Source: Firmicutes bacterium UBA3906
GTDB lineage: Bacteria; Bacillota; Clostridia; Caldicoprobacterales; DTU083
Reading direction: 5' to 3'
Assembly: GCA_002391555.1 (NCBI GenBank)
Contig: DGFG01000086.1
Coordinates: 1-16,212 of the forward strand
DNA length: 16,212 bases
Positions 8,523 through 16,193 of this stretch are shown one piece after another (position 1 is the first letter of the stretch; every line of letters starts with the position of its first letter). The notes below the pieces were generated by a model. That model was not told where the DNA came from and ran no database searches. It saw only the letters and a list, made by a program, of their open reading frames with translations. The position numbers were made by a program, and so were the translations under genes.

Positions 8523-9781
8523 TGAAAGTTCTAGTAGTAGGAAGTGGCGGTAGGTGCCATGCTATTATTCATGCCCTTAGTAAATCTGCCCAGGTAGACA
8601 AGATTTACGCAGCGCCAGGAAATGATGGCATGAGGGACCTAGCTAGCCTAGTAGCTATAAAAGAAACTGATGTTGATAGTTTGTTAAGCTTTGCCAAGGA
8701 AAATAGGATTGACCTAACAGTAGTAGGACCTGAGATAGCCTTAGAGGCTGGTATAGTAAATAGCTTTCAAGCTCATGGGCTAAATATCTTTGGCCCTAGT
8801 AGAGAAGCTGCCCAAATAGAATCAAGCAAGAGCTTTGCTAAAAACCTTATGCAAAAGTACAATATACCAACTGGAGCATACAAGGTATTCACCGACTATA
8901 AAGAAGCAATGGACTATGTTAGTCAGTATAGTAAAACTGCCTCATTCCCACTTGTAATCAAGTATGATGGATTGGCTGCAGGTAAAGGAGTAGTTATTGC
9001 CAAGGACCTAAGTATGGCGGAAAAAGCCCTTTATGACATGTTGGTGAAGGATATATATGGAGACTCCTCAGTTATTATCGAAGAATACCTGGAAGGGCCT
9101 GAGTTTACCTTTATGTGCTTTGTGGACCGTGAAAATGTATATCCTATGTTGGTATCCCAGGACCATAAAAGGGCATATGATGGAGACCTTGGACCAAATA
9201 CAGGAGGGATGGGAGCCTATTGTGAGGTACCAATTATAAGTGCAGAAGATCAAAAAGAAGCCCTTGAGAAAATCATGAAGCCTGTGGCAAAGGCCATGGT
9301 ACTTGAAGATATACCCTATAAGGGGGTACTTTATGGTGGCCTCATAAAGACTAAAGAAGGTATAAAGGTAATAGAATTTAACGCCCGCTTCGGTGATCCA
9401 GAGGCAGAGGTGGTTCTACCTAGGCTAGAAAGTGATATATTCGATGTTTTTATGAGTATCATAGAGGGTAAAGACCTAGAACTAAAATGGGATAAATGCT
9501 ATACAATTGGAGTTGTCCTAGCTAGCAAGGGCTATCCTGGATCCTATGAAAAGGGATATAAAATACGGGGACTTGAAAATGTCAAAGGCCATATCTATCA
9601 TATGGGCACAAAGTTCGATGGCAAGGACTATATCACAAATAGTGGAAGGGTCCTGATCCTAGTACAGCAGGGTGCAAGCCTAGAAGAAGCCAGAGAAAAA
9701 GCCATGGAGGACATAAAAAATATCAAGTGTAATAAGCTCTTTTACAGAACTGATATTGGCTCAAAGTCATTAAATGCATAA
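8522..9781 (+). CDS. purD: Phosphoribosylamine-glycine ligase (GAR synthetase)
   Basis: PurD joins phosphoribosylamine, the unstable PurF product, to glycine using ATP. The 419-residue product has the usual length and an ATP-grasp fold. Landmarks are the N-terminal nucleotide-like segment VLVVGSGG, VGPEIALEAG, the ATP-grasp lysine region KYDGLAAGKGVVI, DHKRAYDGDLGPNTGGMGAY, and the metal-binding FNARFGDPE. One departure stands out: the first motif, usually GGREHA, reads GGRCHA, with TGC at 8555-8557 (Cys12). The codon is unlike either Glu codon, so a single sequencing error cannot explain it. The gene overlaps the purH stop by one base and is the last of the operon, followed within 10 bases by a terminator hairpin. 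Confidence 0.96.
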   Translation: MKVLVVGSGGRCHAIIHALSKSAQVDKIYAAPGNDGMRDLASLVAIKETDVDSLLSFAKENRIDLTVVGPEIALEAGIVNSFQAHGLNIFGPSREAAQIESSKSFAKNLMQKYNIPTGAYKVFTDYKEAMDYVSQYSKTASFPLVIKYDGLAAGKGVVIAKDLSMAEKALYDMLVKDIYGDSSVIIEEYLEGPEFTFMCFVDRENVYPMLVSQDHKRAYDGDLGPNTGGMGAYCEVPIISAEDQKEALEKIMKPVAKAMVLEDIPYKGVLYGGLIKTKEGIKVIEFNARFGDPEAEVVLPRLESDIFDVFMSIIEGKDLELKWDKCYTIGVVLASKGYPGSYEKGYKIRGLENVKGHIYHMGTKFDGKDYITNSGRVLILVQQGASLEEAREKAMEDIKNIKCNKLFYRTDIGSKSLNA

Positions 9782-9789
9782 AACAGATA

Positions 9790-9825
9790 ATCATAGGGCC
9801 AGCCTTTTAGGCTGGCTTTTATGAT
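9790..9825 (+). terminator. Intrinsic terminator after purD, possibly bidirectional
   Basis: A perfect 7-bp GC-rich stem (GCCAGCC at 9798-9804, GGCTGGC at 9810-9816) encloses a TTTTA loop and is followed by TTTT. Outer arms ATCATA (9790-9795) and TATGAT (9820-9825) can extend the hairpin. It lies between convergent genes (purD and the minus-strand permease), so it could also stop minus-strand transcripts, but the T-run on that side is poor. Confidence 0.85.
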
Positions 9826-9839
9826 AGTCTAGCCTAGCT

Positions 9840-10628
9840 TTAATTATCTTCTATGATTAGCTGATCCTCACTATTAAAAAAGCTTTTATAGCCTAGCTGG
9901 ACAAATATTACTACAGTTAAGGCAACACTTCCAAGTATTGATAGCATAATTGCAATCTGGTACTCTATTGCTGTTAATGGAGATGTACCTGAGAGGATCT
10001 GCCCTGTCATCATTCCTGGTAGGAAAACTATACCCATACCAAGCATAGAGTTTATAGTAGGTAGAATGGCTGAATCAAAGGCACTATTTACAATATCTTT
10101 TGCTGCAATTTTAGGTGATGCTCCTAGCATTAGGGCAGACTCAACTAAGTGTTTTTTTGTTTGCATCCCATCGACTAGTTGATTGACTCCTACTGACACA
10201 CCTGTCATGGAGTTGCCTATTATCATACCAGCTATAGGTATGAAATACCTAGGGTTATACCAAGGATTTACCCTTAAAACCACAAGTAAAAAGTAAAATA
10301 AGCAGCTTAAAGTACCAATTGTCATTGATATAGCTACAGCCCTTTTTAACCTTTTTGACAACCTATATTTAGTCCTCTTAAATATATTATAAACTGCAAA
10401 CACTTCCATTATTATTACAACCCCTATAGTGAAAAAGGGATTTATATTATCAAATAAGTATACAAGTAGGTAACCAACCAGCACAAGCTGAACAGTCATT
10501 CTAACTGTGGATAGGAGGATTTGCTTTTCCCTTGCTATGCCCCTCATCCTTACAATTAGGATGAGTATTATTACAAAGACATAAGCAGCTACTAACTGCC
10601 ATATATTAAGATTTACTGCTCCATTCAT
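9840..10628 (-). CDS. fetB: ABC transporter permease, FetB/YbbM (UPF0014) family, putative metal exporter
   Basis: This 262-residue integral membrane protein matches the UPF0014/FetB family. It has about six or seven hydrophobic segments: the first near residues 10-27, others at about 38-60, 63-83, 102-122 and 130-150, and a pair near the C-terminus. Family features include the arginine-rich loop after the first helix (RMRGIAREKQIL), IPIAGMIIGNSMTG, the coupling segment with ESALMLGASPK, and FLPGMMTGQILSGTSP. In E. coli the FetAB pair has been linked to iron export and peroxide resistance; the substrate here is inferred and could differ. Its ATG overlaps the stop of the upstream ATPase gene (ATGA), so the pair is coupled. 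It converges with purD. Confidence 0.85.
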   Translation of the reverse strand: MNGAVNLNIWQLVAAYVFVIILILIVRMRGIAREKQILLSTVRMTVQLVLVGYLLVYLFDNINPFFTIGVVIIMEVFAVYNIFKRTKYRLSKRLKRAVAISMTIGTLSCLFYFLLVVLRVNPWYNPRYFIPIAGMIIGNSMTGVSVGVNQLVDGMQTKKHLVESALMLGASPKIAAKDIVNSAFDSAILPTINSMLGMGIVFLPGMMTGQILSGTSPLTAIEYQIAIMLSILGSVALTVVIFVQLGYKSFFNSEDQLIIEDN

Positions 10629-11269
10629 ATTTCAGCACCTCCATGAGTATAGCTTTGCCCGCCTTTTATTTCAACAATCTCATCGGAGAACTGCCTGGCT
10701 ATATTTATAGAGTGGGTTACCATCACCAGACTTTTGTGATTTCTTTTTGCACAGGCCACCATTTCTTCAATAATTATCTGCTCTGTTTCCTCATCAAGGG
10801 CTGAGGAAGGCTCGTCTAGGAGATAAACCTCAGGCTCCATAAGGATTATTCTAGCTAGGGCCAATCTTTGTTTTTCTCCTCCAGACAGGTTTTCAGCATT
10901 TTGGTCTAAGTCCTTATCTAGCTTAACTAGGTTTAAGACCTTACACAAGCTGTCATTGTCTACTAGATCTTTTTCTGAAAACCTTAACCCTGCTAAGAGG
11001 TTGTCCTTTATAGAGCCACTAAAAACTACTGGTTCTTGGCCTAGCATTACGACCTCCCGTCGAAGTTTAACAGAATCTAGGCTACTTAAAGCTTTGCCAT
11101 TGTAATAGATCTCGCCACTATCACAGCTAATAAGCTTGTTTAGCAAGCGCAATAGGGTGGTCTTTCCACTACCTGATTGTCCTACAATTGAGGTAACCTT
11201 ATATTTTTCAATCCTGAGTTTATCTATATCCAGGATATCCTTATACTTGACCTTATCAAATAAAAACAT
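10625..11269 (-). CDS. fetA: ABC transporter ATP-binding protein, FetA/YbbL type
   Basis: This cytoplasmic ATPase should power the FetB-like permease encoded directly downstream. The 214-residue product has all nucleotide-binding motifs: Walker A GQSGSGKTT (30-38), a Q-loop glutamine at 78, the signature LSGGEKQ (128-134), Walker B VYLLDEP (148-154) with the catalytic Glu153, and the switch His186 in MVTHS. The short length, about 215-225 residues, is typical of FetA rather than of larger importer ATPases. A ribosome site (AAAGGAG, complement of about 11276-11282) lies at good distance from the ATG. Its four-base overlap with the permease gene implies one two-gene operon. The specific FetA name rests mainly on the partner gene. 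Confidence 0.85.
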   Translation of the reverse strand: MFLFDKVKYKDILDIDKLRIEKYKVTSIVGQSGSGKTTLLRLLNKLISCDSGEIYYNGKALSSLDSVKLRREVVMLGQEPVVFSGSIKDNLLAGLRFSEKDLVDNDSLCKVLNLVKLDKDLDQNAENLSGGEKQRLALARIILMEPEVYLLDEPSSALDEETEQIIIEEMVACAKRNHKSLVMVTHSINIARQFSDEIVEIKGGQSYTHGGAEI

Positions 11270-11567
11270 ATAAATGCTCCTTTGTATTTTACATAAAAGC
11301 TAAGCTGATAATGCAAAAAGTAATTACTATATATAATATACCATTCAGGAATAAAGTCTACACGATGGTGCATAAAGAAAGAGAGCTTTAAAGCTAAGAC
11401 AATTAATCCTAATTGAATTGATAAAGTTAAAAACTGAAAGACTATATCAAATGGATAAGTAAAAATAGCAAAAAATCGTTTCAAGAGGTGACAAACCTAA
11501 TCTAGCAGGTATTAGGCAAACAGATGAAGAAATAAATTAGTATACCATTAAAATAGGAGGAACAAAC
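11270..11567. promoter_or_regulatory. Divergent intergenic region between the fetA-like gene and the beta-xylosidase gene
   Basis: This stretch of about 300 bases is AT-rich and holds no convincing gene. It must contain the start signals of both flanking transcripts. A weak plus-strand promoter candidate is TTGATA at 11418-11423 with ACTATA at 11441-11446 (17-base spacer). On the minus strand an AT-rich segment near 11329-11340 could serve as a -10. The plus-strand end carries AGGAGG (11555-11560), seven bases before the beta-xylosidase ATG. An exact inverted repeat lies at 11496-11516. Confidence 0.4.
11496..11516. promoter_or_regulatory. Palindrome upstream of the beta-xylosidase gene, candidate operator
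   Basis: CCTAAT (11496-11501) and ATTAGG (11511-11516) form a perfect 6-bp inverted repeat around a nine-base spacer, about 50 bases upstream of the start codon and downstream of the weak promoter candidate. The geometry suits a dimeric repressor site, but no known regulator motif is recognised. Confidence 0.25.
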
Positions 11568-13493
11568 ATGGCTTTTGAATATCATGTAGCAAAGAACGGT
11601 TCAGATTCAGGAGATGGTACGAGAGAAAACCCTTTTCTAACTATCAGCAAGGCTGCTTCAGTTGCGGTTGCAGGGGATACAGTTACTGTTCATGAGGGTG
11701 TTTACCGGGAGTGGGTAATGCCAAAGTACAAGGGTTTAAGTAATACAAGGAGGATAACCTATCAGGCCGCAGAAGGAGAGAAGGTCGTTATAAAGGGCTC
11801 TGAGCGGATTCAAAGTTGGGAGCAGGTAGAGGGAACCATATGGAAATGTACACTGCCTAATGAGTTTTTCGGAGATTTTAACCCCTATAAAGAAAAAATT
11901 TTTGGTGACTGGCTAGTAAGGGGTGCTAATAAACATTTAGGCGATGTTTACCTAAATGGGATGTCATTCTATGAGGTGGACAGCTATGAAGACCTCCTAA
12001 ATCCTAATATTAGGTATGAGGTCATAGATGATTGGACAAACAAGCTTACTAGGGTACTTAATCCAGAGCAAACAAAGTTCGTTTGGTTCTGCCAGGTAAC
12101 AGATAATATCACTACAATCTATGCTAATTTTCATGGCTATAATCCCAATGAAGAACTAACTGAAATTAATGTACGAAGGAGCTGCTTTTATCCAAAAACC
12201 ACTGGTATTGACTATATCACTGTAAGGGGCTTTGAAATGGCCCAGGCAGCTACTCCATGGACTCCTCCAACTGCTGACCAGCCCGGTTTGATAGGTCCAA
12301 ATTGGAGCAAGGGCTGGATAATAGAAGATAATATTATTCATGATTCCAAATGTAGTGCCATAAGCATAGGTAAGGAGGCTTCTACAGGCAACAACTATAG
12401 GTCAGTTCGTAAGGATAAACCCGGCTATCAATACCAGTTAGAAGCAGTATTTGTAGCAGAACGGGCAGGATGGAGCAAGGAAAAAATCGGCTCACATATA
12501 ATCCGCAATAACAGAATATATGATTGTGGTCAAAATGGGGTTGTAGGTCACCTAGGCTGTATCTTCAGCGAGATTTATAACAACCATATCTGTAGGATTG
12601 GTATAAAGCGGGAGTTCTATGGACATGAAATTGGAGGCATAAAGCTACATGCAGCCATAGATACAAAGATATATGACAATAGGATTCACGATTGTTCTCT
12701 TGGTCTTTGGTTAGATTGGCAAACACAGGGGACTAGAGTATCAAAAAATCTATTTTACCGAAATTGCAGGGACCTATTTGTTGAGGTAAGTCATGGGCCC
12801 TATATTGTGGACCATAATATCTTGGCATCTGAATATGCTCTAGACAACTTCGCCCAAGGTGGAGCCTATGTCAATAACCTTATCTGCGGTAAAATGGTCT
12901 TGCTTGAAATCCTAAACAGGTCTACTCCCTACCATGTGCCACATAGTACACAGGTAGCTGGCTTTGCCCTCGTCTACAGCGGCGATGATCGTTATTACAA
13001 CAATATATTTGTTGGCGATAAAGACTTAGAAGGAGTTGGAACCTCACATTATAATGGCCATACATGTTCACTTGAGGAGTATATAAAAAAGGTTGATGAA
13101 ATAGAGGGAGATGTAGAGTCCTTCCAAAAGGTCAAGCAACCAGTGTATATAAACAAAAACGCCTATCTAAATAGAGCCAAAGCCTTTGAAAGAGAAGAAG
13201 AAAAGCTATTAAATGTTGACTTTAATCCTCTTATTGAAATAATAGAAAAAGAGGATGAAGTATATCTGTCCTGTGTACTACCAGAAACTTTTGATGGCCT
13301 AAGGGGCGAAATTCAAACTAGCCAGACCCTAGCTAGGGTCAGGATTGTAGATGCTGATTTTGAGGAGATAGATGGTAGTAGCATAAGGCTGGACCTAGAT
13401 TATTTAGGGGTTAAAAAGGCTGATAATTGCCAATTAGGTCCAATAGAGAGCTTAAGAGCAGGCAAAAATTATATAAAGGTTTGGAGCAAATAA
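11568..13493 (+). CDS. xylC: Beta-xylosidase, glycoside hydrolase family 120 (right-handed parallel beta-helix)
   Basis: The product should release xylose from short xylo-oligosaccharides inside the cell. The 641 residues closely match, from memory, the Thermoanaerobacterium saccharolyticum GH120 beta-xylosidase XylC in length and throughout the sequence. It opens with EYHVAKNGSDSGDGT, a typical start of beta-helix enzymes, and has no signal peptide. The GH120 nucleophile and acid/base map to Asp383 in LWLDW (12714-12716) and Glu406 in FVEVSHG (12783-12785). They are 23 residues apart, as are Asp382 and Glu405 in XylC. Helix rungs are visible as repeated N-N-x-I-x-D/N patterns, for example IIRNNRIYDC and IYDNRIHDC. 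AGGAGG lies seven bases upstream. A strong terminator follows, so it is probably a single-gene transcript. The symbol is borrowed from the Thermoanaerobacterium enzyme. Confidence 0.88.
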   Translation: MAFEYHVAKNGSDSGDGTRENPFLTISKAASVAVAGDTVTVHEGVYREWVMPKYKGLSNTRRITYQAAEGEKVVIKGSERIQSWEQVEGTIWKCTLPNEFFGDFNPYKEKIFGDWLVRGANKHLGDVYLNGMSFYEVDSYEDLLNPNIRYEVIDDWTNKLTRVLNPEQTKFVWFCQVTDNITTIYANFHGYNPNEELTEINVRRSCFYPKTTGIDYITVRGFEMAQAATPWTPPTADQPGLIGPNWSKGWIIEDNIIHDSKCSAISIGKEASTGNNYRSVRKDKPGYQYQLEAVFVAERAGWSKEKIGSHIIRNNRIYDCGQNGVVGHLGCIFSEIYNNHICRIGIKREFYGHEIGGIKLHAAIDTKIYDNRIHDCSLGLWLDWQTQGTRVSKNLFYRNCRDLFVEVSHGPYIVDHNILASEYALDNFAQGGAYVNNLICGKMVLLEILNRSTPYHVPHSTQVAGFALVYSGDDRYYNNIFVGDKDLEGVGTSHYNGHTCSLEEYIKKVDEIEGDVESFQKVKQPVYINKNAYLNRAKAFEREEEKLLNVDFNPLIEIIEKEDEVYLSCVLPETFDGLRGEIQTSQTLARVRIVDADFEEIDGSSIRLDLDYLGVKKADNCQLGPIESLRAGKNYIKVWSK

Positions 13494-13524
13494 TGTTTCA
13501 TTAGAAGCAAAGTGCTAAGATACC

Positions 13525-13577
13525 TTCAAAGTAGATCATCTAGTTAGTATTATTAGATTATCTACTTTGAGTTTTTT
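13525..13577 (+). terminator. Intrinsic terminator after the beta-xylosidase gene
   Basis: A long hairpin has arms at 13527-13542 and 13554-13569 (16 positions, one mismatch at 13537/13559) around an 11-base loop. It is followed by six T residues (13572-13577). It starts about 30 bases after the stop codon and should end the xylosidase transcript before the CDF gene. Confidence 0.85.
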
Positions 13578-13813
13578 ACTAGGGACAGACTAGTATAGAC
13601 TCTTTTGATAAATGGTGAAAAGTGTTAATATATATATAAGTGAATTTAAAAGCAATAGGCCCTAGCTATAGAGCATATTTCTTTAGCAAAAGGTTTTAGT
13701 CACAGTAGCTTTAAGAAAAGCAATTGGACTCCAAAAGCTCGATGTTTTGTTTCACAGATCCTATTGAACTAGTATATATTGAAAAATATGATAGGAAGCA
13801 GGAGTAGCTTAGA
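13578..13813 (+). promoter_or_regulatory. Gene-free leader and promoter region of the CDF transporter gene
   Basis: About 235 bases contain no credible gene. A plausible sigma-A promoter is TTGATA (13605-13610) with a TA-rich -10 (TATATA at 13629-13634) at an 18-base spacing. If used, it would leave an untranslated leader of about 170 bases, long enough for a regulatory RNA, but I do not recognise a known riboswitch such as the yybP-ykoY manganese type. AGGAG (13800-13804) lies nine bases before ATG 13814 and is the ribosome site of the transporter. Confidence 0.35.
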
Positions 13814-16193
13814 ATGGATAGCACTTACAAAAAGGTAAAAAAGGTTTTATGGCTAATTTTAGGGGCCAACCTGCTAGTAGCTGCTATAAAAATAATAACA
13901 GGTGCAATCATAAAAAGCACAAGCATGGTAGCGGATGGCTTTCACTCTATAACAGATAGTACTTCAAATATAATTGGCATTGTAGGTATCAAACTCGCCT
14001 CACGGCCTAAGGACGATAACCACCCCTATGGTCATAAAAAAATAGAAATGCTAGCTGGTCTTTTTGTTGCAATTATGTTAGTACTACTTAGCTACAAGAC
14101 TATAACTGATGCTGTTGCTAGAATTTCAAACCCAATAATGCCAAAGGTTTCGTTAGAGAGTTTACTTCTTTTAGTCTTTACAGTTCTTTTAAATATTTTA
14201 GTTAGCACATATGAGTACAAAAAGGGTAAAGAGCTCGACAGCATGATCTTAATTTCAGACTCTATGCATACTAGAAGTGATGTATATGTGTCATTAGGGG
14301 TACTAGTGACCCTTATTCTAATAAAGCTAGGCTTACCACCAATAATAGATCCTATAGCCTCATTTATTGTAGCCGCCTTTATAATACATGCTGCATATGA
14401 AATACTAAAAGATAATATAGGTATACTGCTAGATAAAGCAGTGGTTGATGTAGACAAGATAAAAGAAATAGCCCTTAGCTTTGAACAGATAAAGGATGTT
14501 CATGATATAAGGAGTAGAGGCACAAAAAATGACCTTTATATAGATATGCATATAAAGATTAAAGCAGATATGGACATTGAAAGCTCACATGATCTAATAC
14601 ATAAACTAGAAGACAGGCTTAGAAAAGACATCAGTGAAAGTGTACAATTAATAACTCATATAGAACCATACCACAATGATAAACAGGGAGGACTTAAGAT
14701 GACAGACAATGAAAGGACACATAGCCAAAAGGAAACAAAGGGTCCAAAGGCGCCAAAGGATCCAGTAAAAAAGCGTAGTGGCTTTTATATTATGTTAGAC
14801 ACCAAGATAGAAGCGACAAAAAGAAATGTCGGCAGACCATCACAAGAGATCTATCTAGTAGGTGAACAGCACAAGACCAAGGCTAGGCTTGTAGGTGGTA
14901 TCACGGACGAAAGTATATTAAAGTATCTTGAATCCTGCAAGGGTTTTAGAACCCTTGTACATAGTATAGGAGTATCATTAAAATCAACTGAGGACCCAGA
15001 GGGTACAGCATGCTTCATCCTACAAAACTGGGGCAAGGAGGATATATATAATACCGGTACAAAAATTGAATTGGAGTGTCCAAAGGATGGAAGGGAGATA
15101 ATACTAAAGCTTGATGATTATGATTTCTCTCCTTATGACGATGTACCAGGCAAGTATGCTTTTGAGTTAGACAGACCCGGCGAGGTGGCAGAAGCCACAA
15201 TTAGGTATTATCTAAACGATGGATTTGAGGTCAAGGAGGCAAGCAAAGAAGAGCCTGTTAACTTTAAAAGCCCTGCCTACAAGGAAATGATTACCAAGTC
15301 CCTGCTTAGTAAGGGGAATAACTATAGGCTAAAGAAGGCTATTGAAAAGGCTAAAAGGGGGGAGGATGTAACAATAGCCTATATAGGAGGTTCAATAACC
15401 CAAGGTGCATCAGCAAAGCCAATAAACAAAGAATGCTATGCCTACAAGTCATACAAGCTTTTTAAAGACATGTTTGCTAGTGGTCAAAAGGATAATATAC
15501 ATTTTATAAAAGCAGGTGTTGGAGGTACCCCTTCACAGCTTGGGATGATTCGTTATGAGAGAGATATATTAAGAGATGGCAGGGTTGAGCCTGATATTGT
15601 AATAGTAGAGTTTGCAGTAAATGACGAAGGGGATGAGACTAAGGGCATATCATATGAAAGTTTGTGCCTGAAGATCCTAGCAGCAGAAAACAAACCTGCC
15701 CTTATCTTATTGTTTAGTGTGTTTGTAAACGACTGGAACCTCCAGGATAGGCTAGCACCAGTAGGCTACCATTATGATTTACCTATGGTGAGTGTAAAGG
15801 ATGCTGTCGTGGACCAATTCAAGCTCACAAAGGACATGGGTAATGTTATTACAAAAAGACAATTCTTTTATGATATATACCATCCAACCAACGAAGGGCA
15901 CACAATTATGGCTGATTGCCTAGCCTATCTTTTTAAGGTAACTGATGAAGCAGATATATCTAAAGAGGACATTATTATAAATAAAAGTCCAATTATAGGT
16001 AATGATTTTAGGGGCATAAAGCTGCTCGACAGAAGGGATATGACTCATTTAGCCCAGGTTGATGAAGGAAGCTTTACAGGAACAGACACAGACCTTCAAA
16101 AGGTTGAAATGGACACAGATGTGACAGGGACAGCACAGTTCCCATATAATTGGATGCACATACCAGGTACAGGGAATAAGAGCTTTACTATAA
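13814..16193 (+). CDS. CDF-family cation efflux transporter whose frame continues without a stop into the SGNH hydrolase
   Basis: Residues 1 to about 288 form a complete cation diffusion facilitator, which exports divalent metals such as Zn, Mn or Fe in exchange for protons. Several hydrophobic segments lie between residues 11 and 195. The metal-site pairs are His44/Asp48 in ADGFHSITD and His152/Asp156 in DSMHTRSD. The inter-helix HPYGH motif is at 70-74, and a cytosolic metallochaperone-like domain covers about 210-288, ending THIEPYHND. Homologs normally stop just after this HIEPY segment. Here no in-frame stop occurs and the frame runs through the SGNH gene to the contig end. A tandem TGA TAA (14677-14682) sits in another frame, exactly where the stop would be expected, so a one-base indel is suspected. 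The metal specificity cannot be read from the sequence. Bases beyond 16193 are adapter. Confidence 0.85.
14685..14691 (+). promoter_or_regulatory. Ribosome binding site for independent start of the SGNH hydrolase gene
   Basis: AGGGAGG lies seven bases before ATG 14699, an ideal arrangement, and directly follows the out-of-frame tandem stop at 14677-14682. Its presence inside the fused frame argues that two separate genes were ancestral here and that the hydrolase can still be made on its own. Confidence 0.75.
14699..16193 (+). CDS. SGNH/GDSL-type hydrolase, putative carbohydrate acetylesterase, 3'-truncated
   Basis: About 498 genomic residues are visible. No signal peptide is present, so a cytosolic enzyme is expected. 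Residues 1-30 are lysine-rich and probably disordered; about 30-190 look like a beta-sandwich domain that I do not recognise. The SGNH catalytic domain covers about 210-410: block I IAYIGGSITQG with Ser232, block II glycine in GVGGTP (273-278), block III Asn308 in AVNDE, and block V DIYHPTNEGH with Asp392 and His395. All four signature residues are present. A further region after about 415 resembles the start of another beta-rich domain and is cut by the contig end. The xylosidase next door suggests deacetylation of xylo-oligosaccharides, but this is inference; other O-acyl substrates are possible. The frame is continuous with the upstream transporter. Confidence 0.82.

Noticed and set aside
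11306..11312. TGATAAT, matching half of a Fur box, upstream of the fetA-like gene
   Set aside because: The inverted second half is absent. Single heptamers are common in AT-rich DNA.
11224..11484. Minus-strand hydrophobic 86-residue frame overlapping the start of the fetA-like gene
   Set aside because: It starts with TTG without a ribosome site, overlaps the ATPase gene by 46 bases, and lies mostly in AT-rich promoter DNA where hydrophobic frames arise by chance.
11472..11486. Catabolite (cre-like) site on the minus strand, TTGAAACGATTT
   Set aside because: The spacing between TG and CG is one base short of the cre consensus, and the right half does not match.
11469..11540. Short plus-strand open stretch ending DEEIN before the xylosidase gene
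   Set aside because: It is only about 23 codons between two stops, with no start codon and no ribosome site, so it is not supported as a leader peptide or a gene remnant.
13653..13766. Inverted repeat CAATAGG / CCTATTG in the CDF leader
   Set aside because: The seven-base arms are about 100 bases apart, which is expected by chance at this base composition.
14092..14457. Minus-strand 121-residue frame inside the CDF gene
   Set aside because: It is antisense to conserved transmembrane and metal-site codons. Its Ser/Ile-rich composition is that expected of the complement of a membrane protein gene.
15320..15370. Possible frameshift before the SGNH catalytic block
   Set aside because: The frame was checked codon by codon. 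It is continuous, and the catalytic motifs follow in the same frame.
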